A stretch of 37,616 nucleotides of DNA from contig JAHRHA010000054.1 of assembly GCA_020027875.1 (NCBI GenBank), positions 1 through 37,616 of the forward strand. The letters run 5' to 3'. Both the position numbers and the translations under genes were made by a program. Source of the DNA: Micromonosporaceae bacterium. GTDB lineage: Bacteria > Actinomycetota > Actinomycetes > Mycobacteriales > Micromonosporaceae. Below the pieces are notes generated by a model. The model saw only the letters and a program-made list of their open reading frames with translations. It searched no databases and was not told where the DNA came from. Each line of letters begins with the position of its first letter. Position 1 is the first letter of the stretch. Positions 1 through 7,744 of this stretch are shown here, in pieces.

Positions 1-99
1 GCCTACCCGGTCGCCCACGGCCGGGAACTCGACCTCACCCAACGACGACTCCTCCAAGACATCATCGACAAGGGCGAAACCTTCCGACCCCGACGCTGA
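1..99 (+). CDS. 3' end of an unidentified protein (partial)
   Basis: The frame is open from base 1 to a TGA at 97-99 and encodes 32 residues, ending in ETFRPRR. The tail is basic and helical-looking (LTQRRLLQDIIDKGE), but it is too short for me to assign a family. It converges with the acyl-CoA dehydrogenase gene, whose stop is 32 bases further on. The start lies outside the window, so this could also be a chance open frame. Confidence 0.35.
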   Translation, partial: AYPVAHGRELDLTQRRLLQDIIDKGETFRPRR

Positions 100-130
100 A
101 CCGCCCGGCTTCTGTCTGTCGTCGCCACTT

Positions 131-1279
131 CTAGTGTTGCCGGGCGAGGGCGCGGGAGATGACCAGCCGTTGGATCTGGTTCGTGCCCTCCACGATCTGC
201 AGGACCTTCGCCTCGCGCATGTAGCGCTCGACCGGATGGTCGGCCACATACCCGTACCCGCCCAGGACTTGGACCGCGTCCGTGGTCACCTTCATCGCCA
301 TGTCGGTGGCGAAGAGCTTAGCCTTCGCCGACTCGACGCTGTACCGGCGGCCGGCGTCGCGCAGTCGGGCCGCGTGCAGCGTCAGTGCGCGGGCCGCCGA
401 CACCTGGGTGGCCATGTCGGCCAGCATGAAGCCGAGGCCCTGGAAGTCGATGATGCGCTGGCCGAACTGGTCGCGCTCACGGGAGTACGCGACGGCGTAG
501 TCCAGGGCGGCCTGGGCGAGCCCGACGGCGCACGCGGCGATGCCGAGGCGGCCCGAGTCGAGGGCGCTCATCGCGATCCGGAATCCGCCGCCCTCGTCCC
601 CGATGAGGCGGTCCGCCGATACCCGCGCCGAGTCGAACGCGATCTGCGCCACCGGCGAGGAGCGCAGGCCCATGGTCTTCTCCCGAGCCTGGGGCGTGAT
701 GCCCGCCGTGTCCGCCTCGGTCAGTAGGCACGAGATCCCCTCCGGCCCGGGGCCTCCGGTGCGGCAGAAGACGTTGTAGAAGTCGGCGACGCCCGCGTGA
801 GTGATCCACGCCTTCGTCCCCGTCACCACAAAGTCGTCACCGTCGCGGACGGCGCGAGTCGTCAACGACGCCGCGTCCGAACCACCCTGCGGCTCGGACA
901 GGCAGTAAGCGCCCAGCAGCTCACCGCCGAGCATGTCGGGCAGGAACCGCTTGCGCTGCGAATCCGATCCGTGGGCCGCCACCGGATAGCAGGAGAGCGT
1001 GTGCACCGAGACCGCCTCGGCGACCGCGAGCCACCGGCCCGCGAGCACCTCAAGGACCTGCAGATACACCTCGTACGGCTGGCCCCCGCCGCCGAACTCC
1101 TCCGGATACGGAAGGCCGAGCAGCCCTGCCCGACCGAGGGTCCTGATTCCCTCACGGGGGAACTCCCCCCTGGCCTCGAAGTCGTCGACCTTGGGTGCCA
1201 ACTCGTGCTCCGCGAGCTCCTGGGTCAGCTCCAGCAGCGCCACGGCCTCCTCGGTGGGCAGGAACCGTTCAATGTTCAC
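131..1279 (-). CDS. acyl-CoA dehydrogenase
   Basis: FAD-dependent acyl-CoA dehydrogenase of 382 aa, the usual family length. It would oxidise an acyl-CoA to the trans-2-enoyl-CoA and pass electrons to electron-transfer flavoprotein in the cytosol. Visible motifs are the flavin/substrate signature YCLSEPQGGSD (around 125-135), the middle beta-domain WITHAG, the C-terminal helical domain with RDQFGQRI, and VLGGYGYVADHPVERYMREAK. The candidate catalytic base is the Glu of IVEGTNQIQR (about residue 364). The start is GTG at 1279, because a TAA lies in frame four codons upstream and no good ribosome site is seen. Translation may therefore be leaderless. The gene is divergent from the exonuclease across 49 bases that hold a perfect palindrome. 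The substrate chain length cannot be told from sequence. Confidence 0.93.
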   Translation of the reverse strand: MNIERFLPTEEAVALLELTQELAEHELAPKVDDFEARGEFPREGIRTLGRAGLLGLPYPEEFGGGGQPYEVYLQVLEVLAGRWLAVAEAVSVHTLSCYPVAAHGSDSQRKRFLPDMLGGELLGAYCLSEPQGGSDAASLTTRAVRDGDDFVVTGTKAWITHAGVADFYNVFCRTGGPGPEGISCLLTEADTAGITPQAREKTMGLRSSPVAQIAFDSARVSADRLIGDEGGGFRIAMSALDSGRLGIAACAVGLAQAALDYAVAYSRERDQFGQRIIDFQGLGFMLADMATQVSAARALTLHAARLRDAGRRYSVESAKAKLFATDMAMKVTTDAVQVLGGYGYVADHPVERYMREAKVLQIVEGTNQIQRLVISRALARQH

Positions 1280-1297
1280 AAGGAGAGCTTAACGGTC

Positions 1298-1309
1298 GTT
1301 CACGTGAAC
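1298..1309. promoter_or_regulatory. 12-bp palindrome between divergent genes (candidate operator)
   Basis: GTTCACGTGAAC is a perfect palindrome midway between the acyl-CoA dehydrogenase (start 1279, minus) and the exonuclease (start 1329, plus). A second half-site GTTCAC at 1274-1279 overlaps the dehydrogenase start codon. The position suits an autoregulated fatty-acid-type repressor, but no regulator gene is adjacent, so the role is inferred from symmetry and position only. Confidence 0.4.
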
Positions 1310-1328
1310 ATGTGACAGGCTCTAGGCC

Positions 1329-2240
1329 GTGGAGCGACCGCTACTGCTCGTGGATTCGGCGAGCCTTTACTTCCGGGCATACTTCGGCGTCCCCGAATCG
1401 GCGGCGACGGCCCCCGACGGCAGGCCGGTCAACGCCGTGCGGGGCTTCCTCGACATGCTCTCTCAGCTCATCCGCACCAGGAGGCCGGACCGGGTCGTCT
1501 GCGCGCTCGACGAGGACTGGCGACCCGCTTGGCGGGTGGCGCTCATCGACTCGTACAAGAAACACCGGCTGGCGGTCGACGGCGCGGAGGAGGTGCCCGA
1601 CAACCTCACCCCGCAGGTGCCGATCATCCTGGACATCCTCGAGGCGTTCGGCATCGCGGCCGTCGGCGCGGCGGGGTACGAGGCCGACGACGTGATAGGC
1701 ACGCTAGCCGCCCGCGAACCGGGGCCGACTGAGGTGGCGACAGGCGACCGCGACCTGTTCCAGGTCGTGGACGACGAGCGCGGGGTCCGGGTGCTCTATT
1801 GCGGACGTGGCGTGGCGAATCTCGAGGTGCTCGACGACGCGGCGGTGCGTGCGAAGTACGGCGTGCCGGCGGCCTCGTACGCAGATTTCGCCGCGCTGCG
1901 CGGGGATCCGAGCGATGGCCTGCCCGGCGTCGCCGGGGTCGGCGAGAAGACGGCGGCAAGACTCGTTGCCCGCTATGGCAGCCTCGATGCGATCGTGGCG
2001 GCACTCGGCGACCCCGAGGCGGGGTTCGCGCCTGGACTAAGGGCGAAACTCGTGGCCGCCCAGGCCTACCTGACCGTCGCTCCGAAGGTCGTGCGGGTCG
2101 CCACCGACATCCCCCTGCCGAGCCTCAACACCGACCTACCTCCGGCCCCGATAAAGGCCGAGAGGCTGATTGAGTTGGCCGCTGCGTGGGGCGTCGCCGG
2201 CGCCGCCCGGCGGCTTGTCGACGCCGTCAGCCCGGCCTGA
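1329..2240 (+). CDS. stand-alone 5'-3' exonuclease (FEN / PolA N-domain type)
   Basis: A 303-aa flap-endonuclease-like 5' nuclease without a polymerase domain, acting on 5' flaps, nicks or Okazaki-fragment ends. The metal-ligand acidic residues of the family are in place: D9 (LLLVDSAS), D61, E118/D120/D121 (GYEADDVIGT), D140/D142 (TGDRDLF) and D193/D196 (RGDPSDG). The helix-3-turn-helix DNA-binding segment LPGVAGVGEKTAARL spans about 198-212. The start is GTG at 1329. In mycobacteria the homologue (Rv2090) also lies next to the helY-tat-paf region, which supports synteny. The last three codons and the stop fall in an 18-bp tandem array that copies the TGA. Confidence 0.93.
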   Translation: MERPLLLVDSASLYFRAYFGVPESAATAPDGRPVNAVRGFLDMLSQLIRTRRPDRVVCALDEDWRPAWRVALIDSYKKHRLAVDGAEEVPDNLTPQVPIILDILEAFGIAAVGAAGYEADDVIGTLAAREPGPTEVATGDRDLFQVVDDERGVRVLYCGRGVANLEVLDDAAVRAKYGVPAASYADFAALRGDPSDGLPGVAGVGEKTAARLVARYGSLDAIVAALGDPEAGFAPGLRAKLVAAQAYLTVAPKVVRVATDIPLPSLNTDLPPAPIKAERLIELAAAWGVAGAARRLVDAVSPA

Positions 2241-2302
2241 CGAGTCGGCCCGGCCTGACGAGTCGGCCCGGCCTGACGAGTCGGCCCGGCCTGACGAGTC
2301 AG
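2231..2302. repeat. 4 x 18-bp tandem array over the exonuclease stop codon
   Basis: Four head-to-tail copies of cccggcctgacgagtcgg start at 2231, 2249, 2267 and 2285. The first three are identical and the fourth differs only near its end (cag for cgg). The real stop TGA (2238-2240) lies in copy one. Because the period is 18, every later copy gives another in-frame TGA. The array fills most of the gap to the convergent MHYT gene. There are no unique spacers, so it is not a CRISPR. Confidence 0.95.
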
Positions 2303-2322
2303 CGCGGGAGGAGCGGGGCGAG

Positions 2323-3162
2323 TTAGCGGGACGCTCGAGGTACGTAGGCCGCCGACGGCGCGCGACGCGGCTGCTGGATGGGGATTAGTGGCTCCATAAT
2401 CCGCATGGTCGGGTCACCGCCAGCGCCGGAAGAGCCGTCGCCTCCGTCGGTGCCGGAGCGGTTGATCAGCGCGACGAGCAGCACGATGATGACCGCGATC
2501 ACGAAGATGACGATCGGACCGATGAACATGATGGGTATCAGGCCAGCCACCTTGTGATCGCCGTTGGAGACCCGCATCGCGAACATGCCGGTGTAGTGCA
2601 TGCCGCTAACGGCGACGCCCATGATGAGCGCGGCGATGGTGAGGATCAGTCCCTTGCGCAGAGTCACCGTGAACCAGAGCGCGACGGTTGCCGCGACGAC
2701 GGCGATGGCGACCGAGGCGGCGACGAGCGTCCTGTCGTATGCGACCGTGGCCGTCGTGCGCATGGCGGCCATGCCCGTGTAGTGCATTGCCGCGACGCCC
2801 ACGCCGGTGAAGACGCCGGCGGCCAGGATCTTAATGGCGCTGGGACGGCCGAAACCGACGATGAACAGCCCGATGCCGACGACCACGATCGCGGTGATCC
2901 AGCTGGCCACGGTGACGGGGATGTCATACCGCACCTGCTGGTCGGCTATGGTGAACCCGATCATCGCCATGAAATGCATGACCCAGATGCCGGTGCCGCC
3001 GATCGCCCAGGCGGCCAGCAGGAGCCACCGGGCCCGCCGACCCCGGTCGGCCATCGCACGGGCCCGAACCGTGCAGACCAGACCGAGCAACGATCCGAGG
3101 ACAGATAGCGCGTACGCCAGGCCTGGTGTCAACAACCCGTACGTAAAATGATCGACGTGCAC
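2323..3162 (-). CDS. MHYT-domain integral membrane sensor protein
   Basis: A 279-aa membrane protein with about seven hydrophobic segments and three MHYT-type motifs: MHFMAM, MHYTGMAAM and MHYTGMFAM. The MHYT domain (known family) is thought to bind a metal, possibly copper, through Met/His and to sense O2, CO or NO. In many proteins it sits before GGDEF/EAL domains. Here no catalytic domain follows, only a Gly/Ser/Asp-rich linker and a short basic cytoplasmic tail. I chose GTG 3162 because GGAGGG (3168-3173) lies five bases upstream. The frame also extends to 3249 without a ribosome site. It follows helY on the same strand. Confidence 0.85.
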   Translation of the reverse strand: MHVDHFTYGLLTPGLAYALSVLGSLLGLVCTVRARAMADRGRRARWLLLAAWAIGGTGIWVMHFMAMIGFTIADQQVRYDIPVTVASWITAIVVVGIGLFIVGFGRPSAIKILAAGVFTGVGVAAMHYTGMAAMRTTATVAYDRTLVAASVAIAVVAATVALWFTVTLRKGLILTIAALIMGVAVSGMHYTGMFAMRVSNGDHKVAGLIPIMFIGPIVIFVIAVIIVLLVALINRSGTDGGDGSSGAGGDPTMRIMEPLIPIQQPRRAPSAAYVPRASR

Positions 3163-3319
3163 GCTTGCCCTCCGCCCAGTGCGGTGCAACCCACCCAAAT
3201 TTCCCGACTTTCCCGGGGCGATCCTGCCGGCCCTGACTCGCGGGCGCAAGTCGTCGCCACCCGTAGTGGCACGATGTGACGGATCGACGCGTGTGTGTCA
3301 GAAATACGACTGAACAGTG

Positions 3320-6100
3320 TTACCCAACGCTGCTGTATGCGAGCACACCGCGATTGACCGCGTCCATCGCGGCCCGCGCGGAGGCCCGCATCGGGGACGA
3401 GGCACCGGTCGCCTGGGCGATCTGGCCGAGCAGATCCACGACCTGCCGGGCCCAGCGCACGAAGTCCCCCGCGGGCATGTCGGCGTCTGCGCCGCTGGCC
3501 AACACCCGAGACAGCGGCTCTCCGCCCGCCCACCGGTAGATGGGCCAGACAAAGCCCAGGTCGGGCTCGCGGGTGAGCTGCAGCCCGTGCTCGGCCTCGG
3601 CCGCCTCGAGCTCGGACCATAGCTTGAGCGTTTCATCGATCGCGTCGCCCACGGCTCCGCGCGGCACCGACGCCCGTTCGTCACTCTCCCGCCGGGCCTC
3701 GTAGACCACGACGGACACCGCCGCAGCCAGTTCCGCCGGATCGAGACCGTCCCAGGCGTCCCGCCGCAGACATTCGGCCACCAGCATGTCCGCCTCGGTC
3801 CAGATGCGGGCCAGCATCCGGCCGGGCTCGGTCACCTGGCCGCGGGCGAGGTAGCCGCGCGACTCCAGGAGCGCGCAGACCCGGTCGAAGGTGCGGGCGA
3901 GCGAGCCGGTGCGGTTGGCCACCTTGTCGCGTAGCGCGGCCGTATCCCGCTCGAGGCGGGCGCGCCGCTCGGCCCAGCGGGCGTGCTCCTCCCGATCGGG
4001 GCAGGCGTGGCAGGGGTGGCGCCGCAGTTGCTTGCGCAGCGCGAGCAACTCGTCGTCCTCGCCGCCGCCCCGCGACCCCCGGCCGACCCGACGGGCGACG
4101 CCGTGCTCCATCGCGGCTTGCCGGAGCGCGGCGGCGAGATCTCGGCGCTCCTGCGGCGAGCGGTGATTGAAGTGCTTCGGCACCCGTACCCGGGTCAACG
4201 CCTCCACCGGGATCGAGAACTCGCCGGCGGTGATCCGCCCGGCCCAGCGGTCCTCGGTCAGCACCAGCGGCTTGGGCTCACCGAAGCCCACGGCGCCGGG
4301 TTCGAGTACGACGGCGAGTCCGGCCCGGCGACCCGACGGCACCCGGATGACGTCGCCCACCTTCAGCCGTCCCAGCGAGTCCACGGCGGCCGCCCGGCGG
4401 GACGCGGCGCTGTGCCGGGCGAGGGCCTTCTCGCGGTCGGCGATGCGGAGCCGGATCGCGAAATACTCCTCGAAGTCTCCGCCGTCGCACCCCGGCTCAC
4501 GGTCGCACCCCATCTCGAGGGCCTGGACCGCCATCGTCTCCTCGTTACGCTTGACCTGCCGGGCCAGGCCGACCACCGACCGGTCCGCCTGGAACTGGGC
4601 GAACGAGGACTCCAGCAGCTCGCGGGCGGCCTCGGCGCCGACCGATCCAACGAGGTTGACGGCCATGTTGTACGACGGGCGGAAGCTCGAGCGGAGCGGA
4701 TACGTACGGGTGGAGGCGAGCCCGGCCACGTGGCGCGGATCCACCTCCGGCGACCAGATGACCACCGCGTGGCCCTCGACGTCAATGCCCCGCCGCCCGG
4801 CCCGCCCGGTCAGCTGGGTGTACTCCCCCGGCGTCAGGTCTACGTGGGCCTCGCCATTGAACTTGACCAGCCGCTCGAGGACGACACACCGGGCCGGCAT
4901 GTTGATGCCGAGCGCGAGGGTCTCCGTGGCGAAGACGGCTTTGACCAGGCCGCGGACGAAGAGCTCCTCGACCACCTCCTTGAAGGCGGGAAGCATGCCG
5001 GCGTGGTGTGCCGCCAGTCCGCGCTCGAGCCCGTCCAGCCATTCGTAGTAGCCCAGTACGGTAAGGTCCTCGCTCGGGATCGCGCTGGTCCGCGCCTCCA
5101 CGACCTGGCGGATCTCCGCCCGCTCGTCGGGGTCGGTCAGGCGCAGCCCGGCGTGCAGGCACTGCTGCACGGCGGCGTCGCAGCCGGCCCGGCTGAACAC
5201 GAACAGGATCGCCGGCAGCAGACCCTCTCGATCCAAGCGCTCCACGACATCGGGGCGTGGCGGTCCGATGGTGCGCCGCCCGCGACCCGGACGCCCGCGG
5301 GCCGGGCCGTCATACTCCATCCGACGGGCCAAATCCCGGGTATGGCGCAGCAACTCCGGGTGTACCTCGTGCATCTGCGCGGCCGCCGCATCGTGGAAGA
5401 GGTCGAACATCCGCTTCCCGACCAGCATGTGCTGCCATAGCGGCACCGGTCGGTGCTCCGTCACCACGACCCGGGTCTCGCCACGCACGGTCACCAACCA
5501 CTCGGCGAACTCCTCGGCGTTGGAGACGGTCGCCGACAGCGATACGAGCATCACCGACGCCGGCAGATGGATGATGACCTCCTCCCACACCGCCCCCCGG
5601 AACCGGTCGGCCAGGTAGTGCACCTCGTCCATGACGACGTACGCGAGGTCGCGTAGAGCCGTCGAGCCGGTGTAGAGCATGTTGCGCAGTACCTCGGTGG
5701 TCATGACCACGACCGGGGCGTCGCCGTTGATCGAGTTGTCGCCGGTGAGCAGGCCGACCTTGTCGGCCCCGTGCCGCCCGACGAGGTCGTTGTACTTCTG
5801 GTTGGACAGCGCCTTGATCGGCGTGGTGTAGAAGCACTTGCGCCCCTGAGCGAGGGCGAGGTGGACGGCGAACTCCCCCACGACGGTCTTACCCGCACCG
5901 GTGGGCGCGCAGACCAGAACGCCGCTGCCCTCCTCCAACGCCTCGCACGCCTCCCTCTGGAAGGGGTCGAGGTCGAAGGGCAGCTCCGCGGCGAAGGCGT
6001 TGAGCGCGGGGAGGCGGGACGCCCCATCGGCCCGCCGCTGCACTTCGGAGCGCTTCACTTCGGGACTTCGCGCCGCGGAGTACCGCTTGGCGGGGCTCAT
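3320..6100 (-). CDS. helY: HelY-type SKI2/Mtr4-like DEVH-box helicase
   Basis: A superfamily 2 ATP-dependent helicase of 926 aa. Motifs in order are Walker A APTGAGKT (65-72), motif Ia TTPIKALSNQKY, DEVHYLADRFRG (DEVH box), motif III SLSATVSN, the C-terminal RecA lobe with FSRAGCD, and motif VI QLTGRAGRRGID. A long Mtr4-like accessory and helical C-terminal region follows. An RNA-handling role is inferred from the family. The start ATG at 6100 gives MSPAKRYSAARS. A longer frame from GTG 6154 reads into the 17-bp array and is less likely. Position beside tatC/tatA and pafBC matches mycobacterial Rv2092c. The N-terminal 35 residues are poorly conserved and contain a weak repeat (SPEVK/RSEVQ). 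Confidence 0.92.
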   Translation of the reverse strand: MSPAKRYSAARSPEVKRSEVQRRADGASRLPALNAFAAELPFDLDPFQREACEALEEGSGVLVCAPTGAGKTVVGEFAVHLALAQGRKCFYTTPIKALSNQKYNDLVGRHGADKVGLLTGDNSINGDAPVVVMTTEVLRNMLYTGSTALRDLAYVVMDEVHYLADRFRGAVWEEVIIHLPASVMLVSLSATVSNAEEFAEWLVTVRGETRVVVTEHRPVPLWQHMLVGKRMFDLFHDAAAAQMHEVHPELLRHTRDLARRMEYDGPARGRPGRGRRTIGPPRPDVVERLDREGLLPAILFVFSRAGCDAAVQQCLHAGLRLTDPDERAEIRQVVEARTSAIPSEDLTVLGYYEWLDGLERGLAAHHAGMLPAFKEVVEELFVRGLVKAVFATETLALGINMPARCVVLERLVKFNGEAHVDLTPGEYTQLTGRAGRRGIDVEGHAVVIWSPEVDPRHVAGLASTRTYPLRSSFRPSYNMAVNLVGSVGAEAARELLESSFAQFQADRSVVGLARQVKRNEETMAVQALEMGCDREPGCDGGDFEEYFAIRLRIADREKALARHSAASRRAAAVDSLGRLKVGDVIRVPSGRRAGLAVVLEPGAVGFGEPKPLVLTEDRWAGRITAGEFSIPVEALTRVRVPKHFNHRSPQERRDLAAALRQAAMEHGVARRVGRGSRGGGEDDELLALRKQLRRHPCHACPDREEHARWAERRARLERDTAALRDKVANRTGSLARTFDRVCALLESRGYLARGQVTEPGRMLARIWTEADMLVAECLRRDAWDGLDPAELAAAVSVVVYEARRESDERASVPRGAVGDAIDETLKLWSELEAAEAEHGLQLTREPDLGFVWPIYRWAGGEPLSRVLASGADADMPAGDFVRWARQVVDLLGQIAQATGASSPMRASARAAMDAVNRGVLAYSSVG

Positions 6101-6144
6101 ACCAATGAGGCTACTTAGCTTCTGCACCCTGTCGCCGTCGGGTA

Positions 6145-6195
6145 CTCGCTGCACAGGGTCTCTCGCTGCACAGGGTCTCTCGCTGCACAGGGTCT
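6145..6195. repeat. 3 x 17-bp tandem array between helY and the HAD gene
   Basis: Three exact copies of ctcgctgcacagggtct start at 6145, 6162 and 6179, plus a 4-base partial fourth. The array lies between the divergent helY start (6100) and hydrolase start (about 6211), so it occupies the space where both promoters should be. The unit has no dyad symmetry, so a classical operator array is not obvious. Confidence 0.93.
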
Positions 6196-6210
6196 CTCGT
6201 GGTGCTAGGT

Positions 6211-6957
6211 ATGGTGCACGGCGTGCCGCCTGAACCTACCGAACCGCCGCGTGTGCCCCGCCAGCGGCGACCGGTCGACGCGGTGCTCTTCGATTTCCAC
6301 GGCACGATAGCGCAGGTCGAGGATGCGGTGGAGTGGGTCCACGCCGCGGCCGCCGAATGCGGGTTGAGGCTCGACCCGATTCTCGCGACCTCGCTCGCGG
6401 ATCGCCTGGTCACGGCGGGCCGGGCGGGCGGCCCGCGGCCGACTCGAGTTCCACCTCACCTGGCCGAGGTGTACGCCGAGCGCGACCTGACCCCGACCGC
6501 TCACCGGGCCGCGTACGCCGGGCTCGCCGCGACCGTGGTGGCGAGCATCGAGGGGTTGGCGGAGGCGCTCTACGAGCGACTGCTGCGGCCCGAGGGCTGG
6601 CGAGCGTACGCGGACACCGTGCCCACATTTCGAGCGCTCTACGCGGCGGCCGTGCCGGTGGCAGTGGTGAGCAACATCGGTTTCGACATCCGGCCGCTGT
6701 GCCACACGCTCGGCTTCGCCAAGTACGTCTCGTCGTGGGCGCTCTCGTTCGAAGTGGGCCGATGCAAGCCGGATCCGGCCATCTTCCGGCATGCCTGTCG
6801 CATGCTCGGGGTCGAGCCTGAGCGCGCGCTCATGGTCGGCGACACCCCAGCCGACGCCGCCGCCGTCGACGCAGGCTGCCGCACTCTCGTCCTGCCCTCG
6901 GGGCCTCCCGGAGCCATCAACGGCCTCGCCGCCGCACTCACTCTGGCCCTGGGATGA
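6211..6957 (+). CDS. HAD-superfamily hydrolase (DFHGT variant of motif I)
   Basis: A 248-aa haloacid-dehalogenase-like hydrolase, probably a phosphatase of a small cytosolic metabolite. Motif I is VLFDFHGT (D28 nucleophile), motif II VVSNIG, motif III the Lys of CKPDPAIF, and motif IV MVGDTPADAAA. The helical cap lies between motifs I and II. The usual second Asp of DxD is His30, so the acid/base step may differ or the substrate may be unusual. I take ATG 6211 as the start; GTG 6199 and 6202 are in-frame alternatives touching the 17-bp array. The 3' end overlaps the convergent acidic gene by 20 bases. Confidence 0.85.
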   Translation: MVHGVPPEPTEPPRVPRQRRPVDAVLFDFHGTIAQVEDAVEWVHAAAAECGLRLDPILATSLADRLVTAGRAGGPRPTRVPPHLAEVYAERDLTPTAHRAAYAGLAATVVASIEGLAEALYERLLRPEGWRAYADTVPTFRALYAAAVPVAVVSNIGFDIRPLCHTLGFAKYVSSWALSFEVGRCKPDPAIFRHACRMLGVEPERALMVGDTPADAAAVDAGCRTLVLPSGPPGAINGLAAALTLALG

Positions 6958-7636
6958 CGACCAGACGGTAGATCTCCGTGGGTGCGTCGTCGCCACCGAA
7001 GAGGTCTATCGCGTCCGGATCGAACTCCTCCGCCGCCATCGCGAAGACGACGGCGCTCGGTCCCGCCGGGCGAAGGCCCTCGGTACGCGCCAGCACCGCG
7101 GCCGGATCTTCCGCGCTGGCCGCATGGATGAGTTCGTAGAGCGCCGGCCCAAGCCCGTGCACCCGAAACTTCGCGTCATCGTCGGTGTCATTCGGCCATG
7201 TCTCCCGATACGCCTGGCGGCCCGCCTCGACGACCGCATCCTCGTTTACGACGACATAGTCCTCCCGGCGCATGAGGGCGACCAGACCCGACGATGGAGC
7301 GTCGAGTACCTCCACGTCGTCGTCGAACTCCTGGTCCTCGTAGTCCGCCAGGTCCCCCCACCCGATGGTCGTGCCGGTGAAGTCCATCAGCGCGTCGTCA
7401 AACGCCTCCGCGGCGAGCCGGAGAGCGTCGTTCACGGCGAATATCTCGGCCATCTCATGCTGCCGCCCGGTCATGGCGGACGTCTGGCGGTCGTGCTCGC
7501 TGAGCGCCACCAGCAGCTCCGCGGTTGCTTGGCGGTAACGCCGACGCGTCTCGTCGGTCCACTGCGCTTCGGTCCACTGCGCTTCGGTCCACTGCGCTTC
7601 GGTCCACTGCGCTTCGGGAAGTTCGGGGTCGGTCAT
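6938..7636 (-). CDS. acidic hypothetical protein with EAQWT repeats
   Basis: A 232-aa, strongly acidic, soluble-looking protein with no signal peptide or membrane segment. I do not recognise a family. Four exact pentapeptides EAQWT occupy residues 8-27, encoded by a 15-bp tandem array. A helical region (ETRRRYRQATAELLVALSEHD) and a conserved-looking alpha/beta body follow (GLGPALYELIHAA, AVVFAMAAEEFDPDAIDLFGG). The ATG 7636 start is just inside the array and has no clear ribosome site. A perfect CRP-type half-site pair lies 35-50 bases upstream. It overlaps the convergent HAD gene by 20 bases. Confidence 0.75.
   Translation of the reverse strand: MTDPELPEAQWTEAQWTEAQWTEAQWTDETRRRYRQATAELLVALSEHDRQTSAMTGRQHEMAEIFAVNDALRLAAEAFDDALMDFTGTTIGWGDLADYEDQEFDDDVEVLDAPSSGLVALMRREDYVVVNEDAVVEAGRQAYRETWPNDTDDDAKFRVHGLGPALYELIHAASAEDPAAVLARTEGLRPAGPSAVVFAMAAEEFDPDAIDLFGGDDAPTEIYRLVVIPGPE
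7556..7615. repeat. 4 x 15-bp coding tandem array (EAQWT repeats)
   Basis: Four exact copies of ggtccactgcgcttc (plus strand) start at 7556, 7571, 7586 and 7601. The period is five codons, so copy-number change keeps the frame. It lies near the N-terminus of the acidic protein that starts at 7636. Confidence 0.95.
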
Positions 7637-7638
7637 GG

Positions 7639-7702
7639 CGACAGTCTGACGCTGTCGGAGCGTGACGACGTGTGACGCAGATCACAGGTTCCACGTGAAA
7701 TA
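7639..7702. promoter_or_regulatory. CRP-like site, parS-like site and inverted repeat upstream of the acidic gene
   Basis: Three symmetric elements lie in the 108-base gap 7637-7744. CGACAG/CTGTCG (7639-7644 and 7652-7657) is an inverted repeat with a 7-base spacer. TGTGACGCAGATCACA (7671-7686) has perfect TGTGA-N6-TCACA half-sites, the known consensus of CRP/GlxR-type regulators in actinobacteria. GTTCCACGTGAAAT (7688-7701) is a 12-13 of 14 match to the ParB site parS. The CRP-like site is placed to control the gene starting at 7636. Function of all three is inferred. Confidence 0.5.
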
Positions 7703-7744
7703 GTCGCGACCTACTTAACTCGACGCGTTCATGCGCGGGCGGGG

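Noticed and set aside
2170..2388. Open frame with four ARPDES repeats
   Set aside because: It is the 18-bp array read in another frame across the exonuclease end; no ribosome site and no similarity beyond the repeat.
3163..3319. Possible riboswitch in the leader of the MHYT gene
   Set aside because: Only a 5-bp hairpin (GCCAC/GTGGC near 3256-3270) is seen; no known riboswitch core was recognised.
3983..5440. 485-aa plus-strand frame opposite helY
   Set aside because: Shadow of high-GC coding sequence: Arg/Gly/His-rich, no motif, and helY is clearly the real gene.
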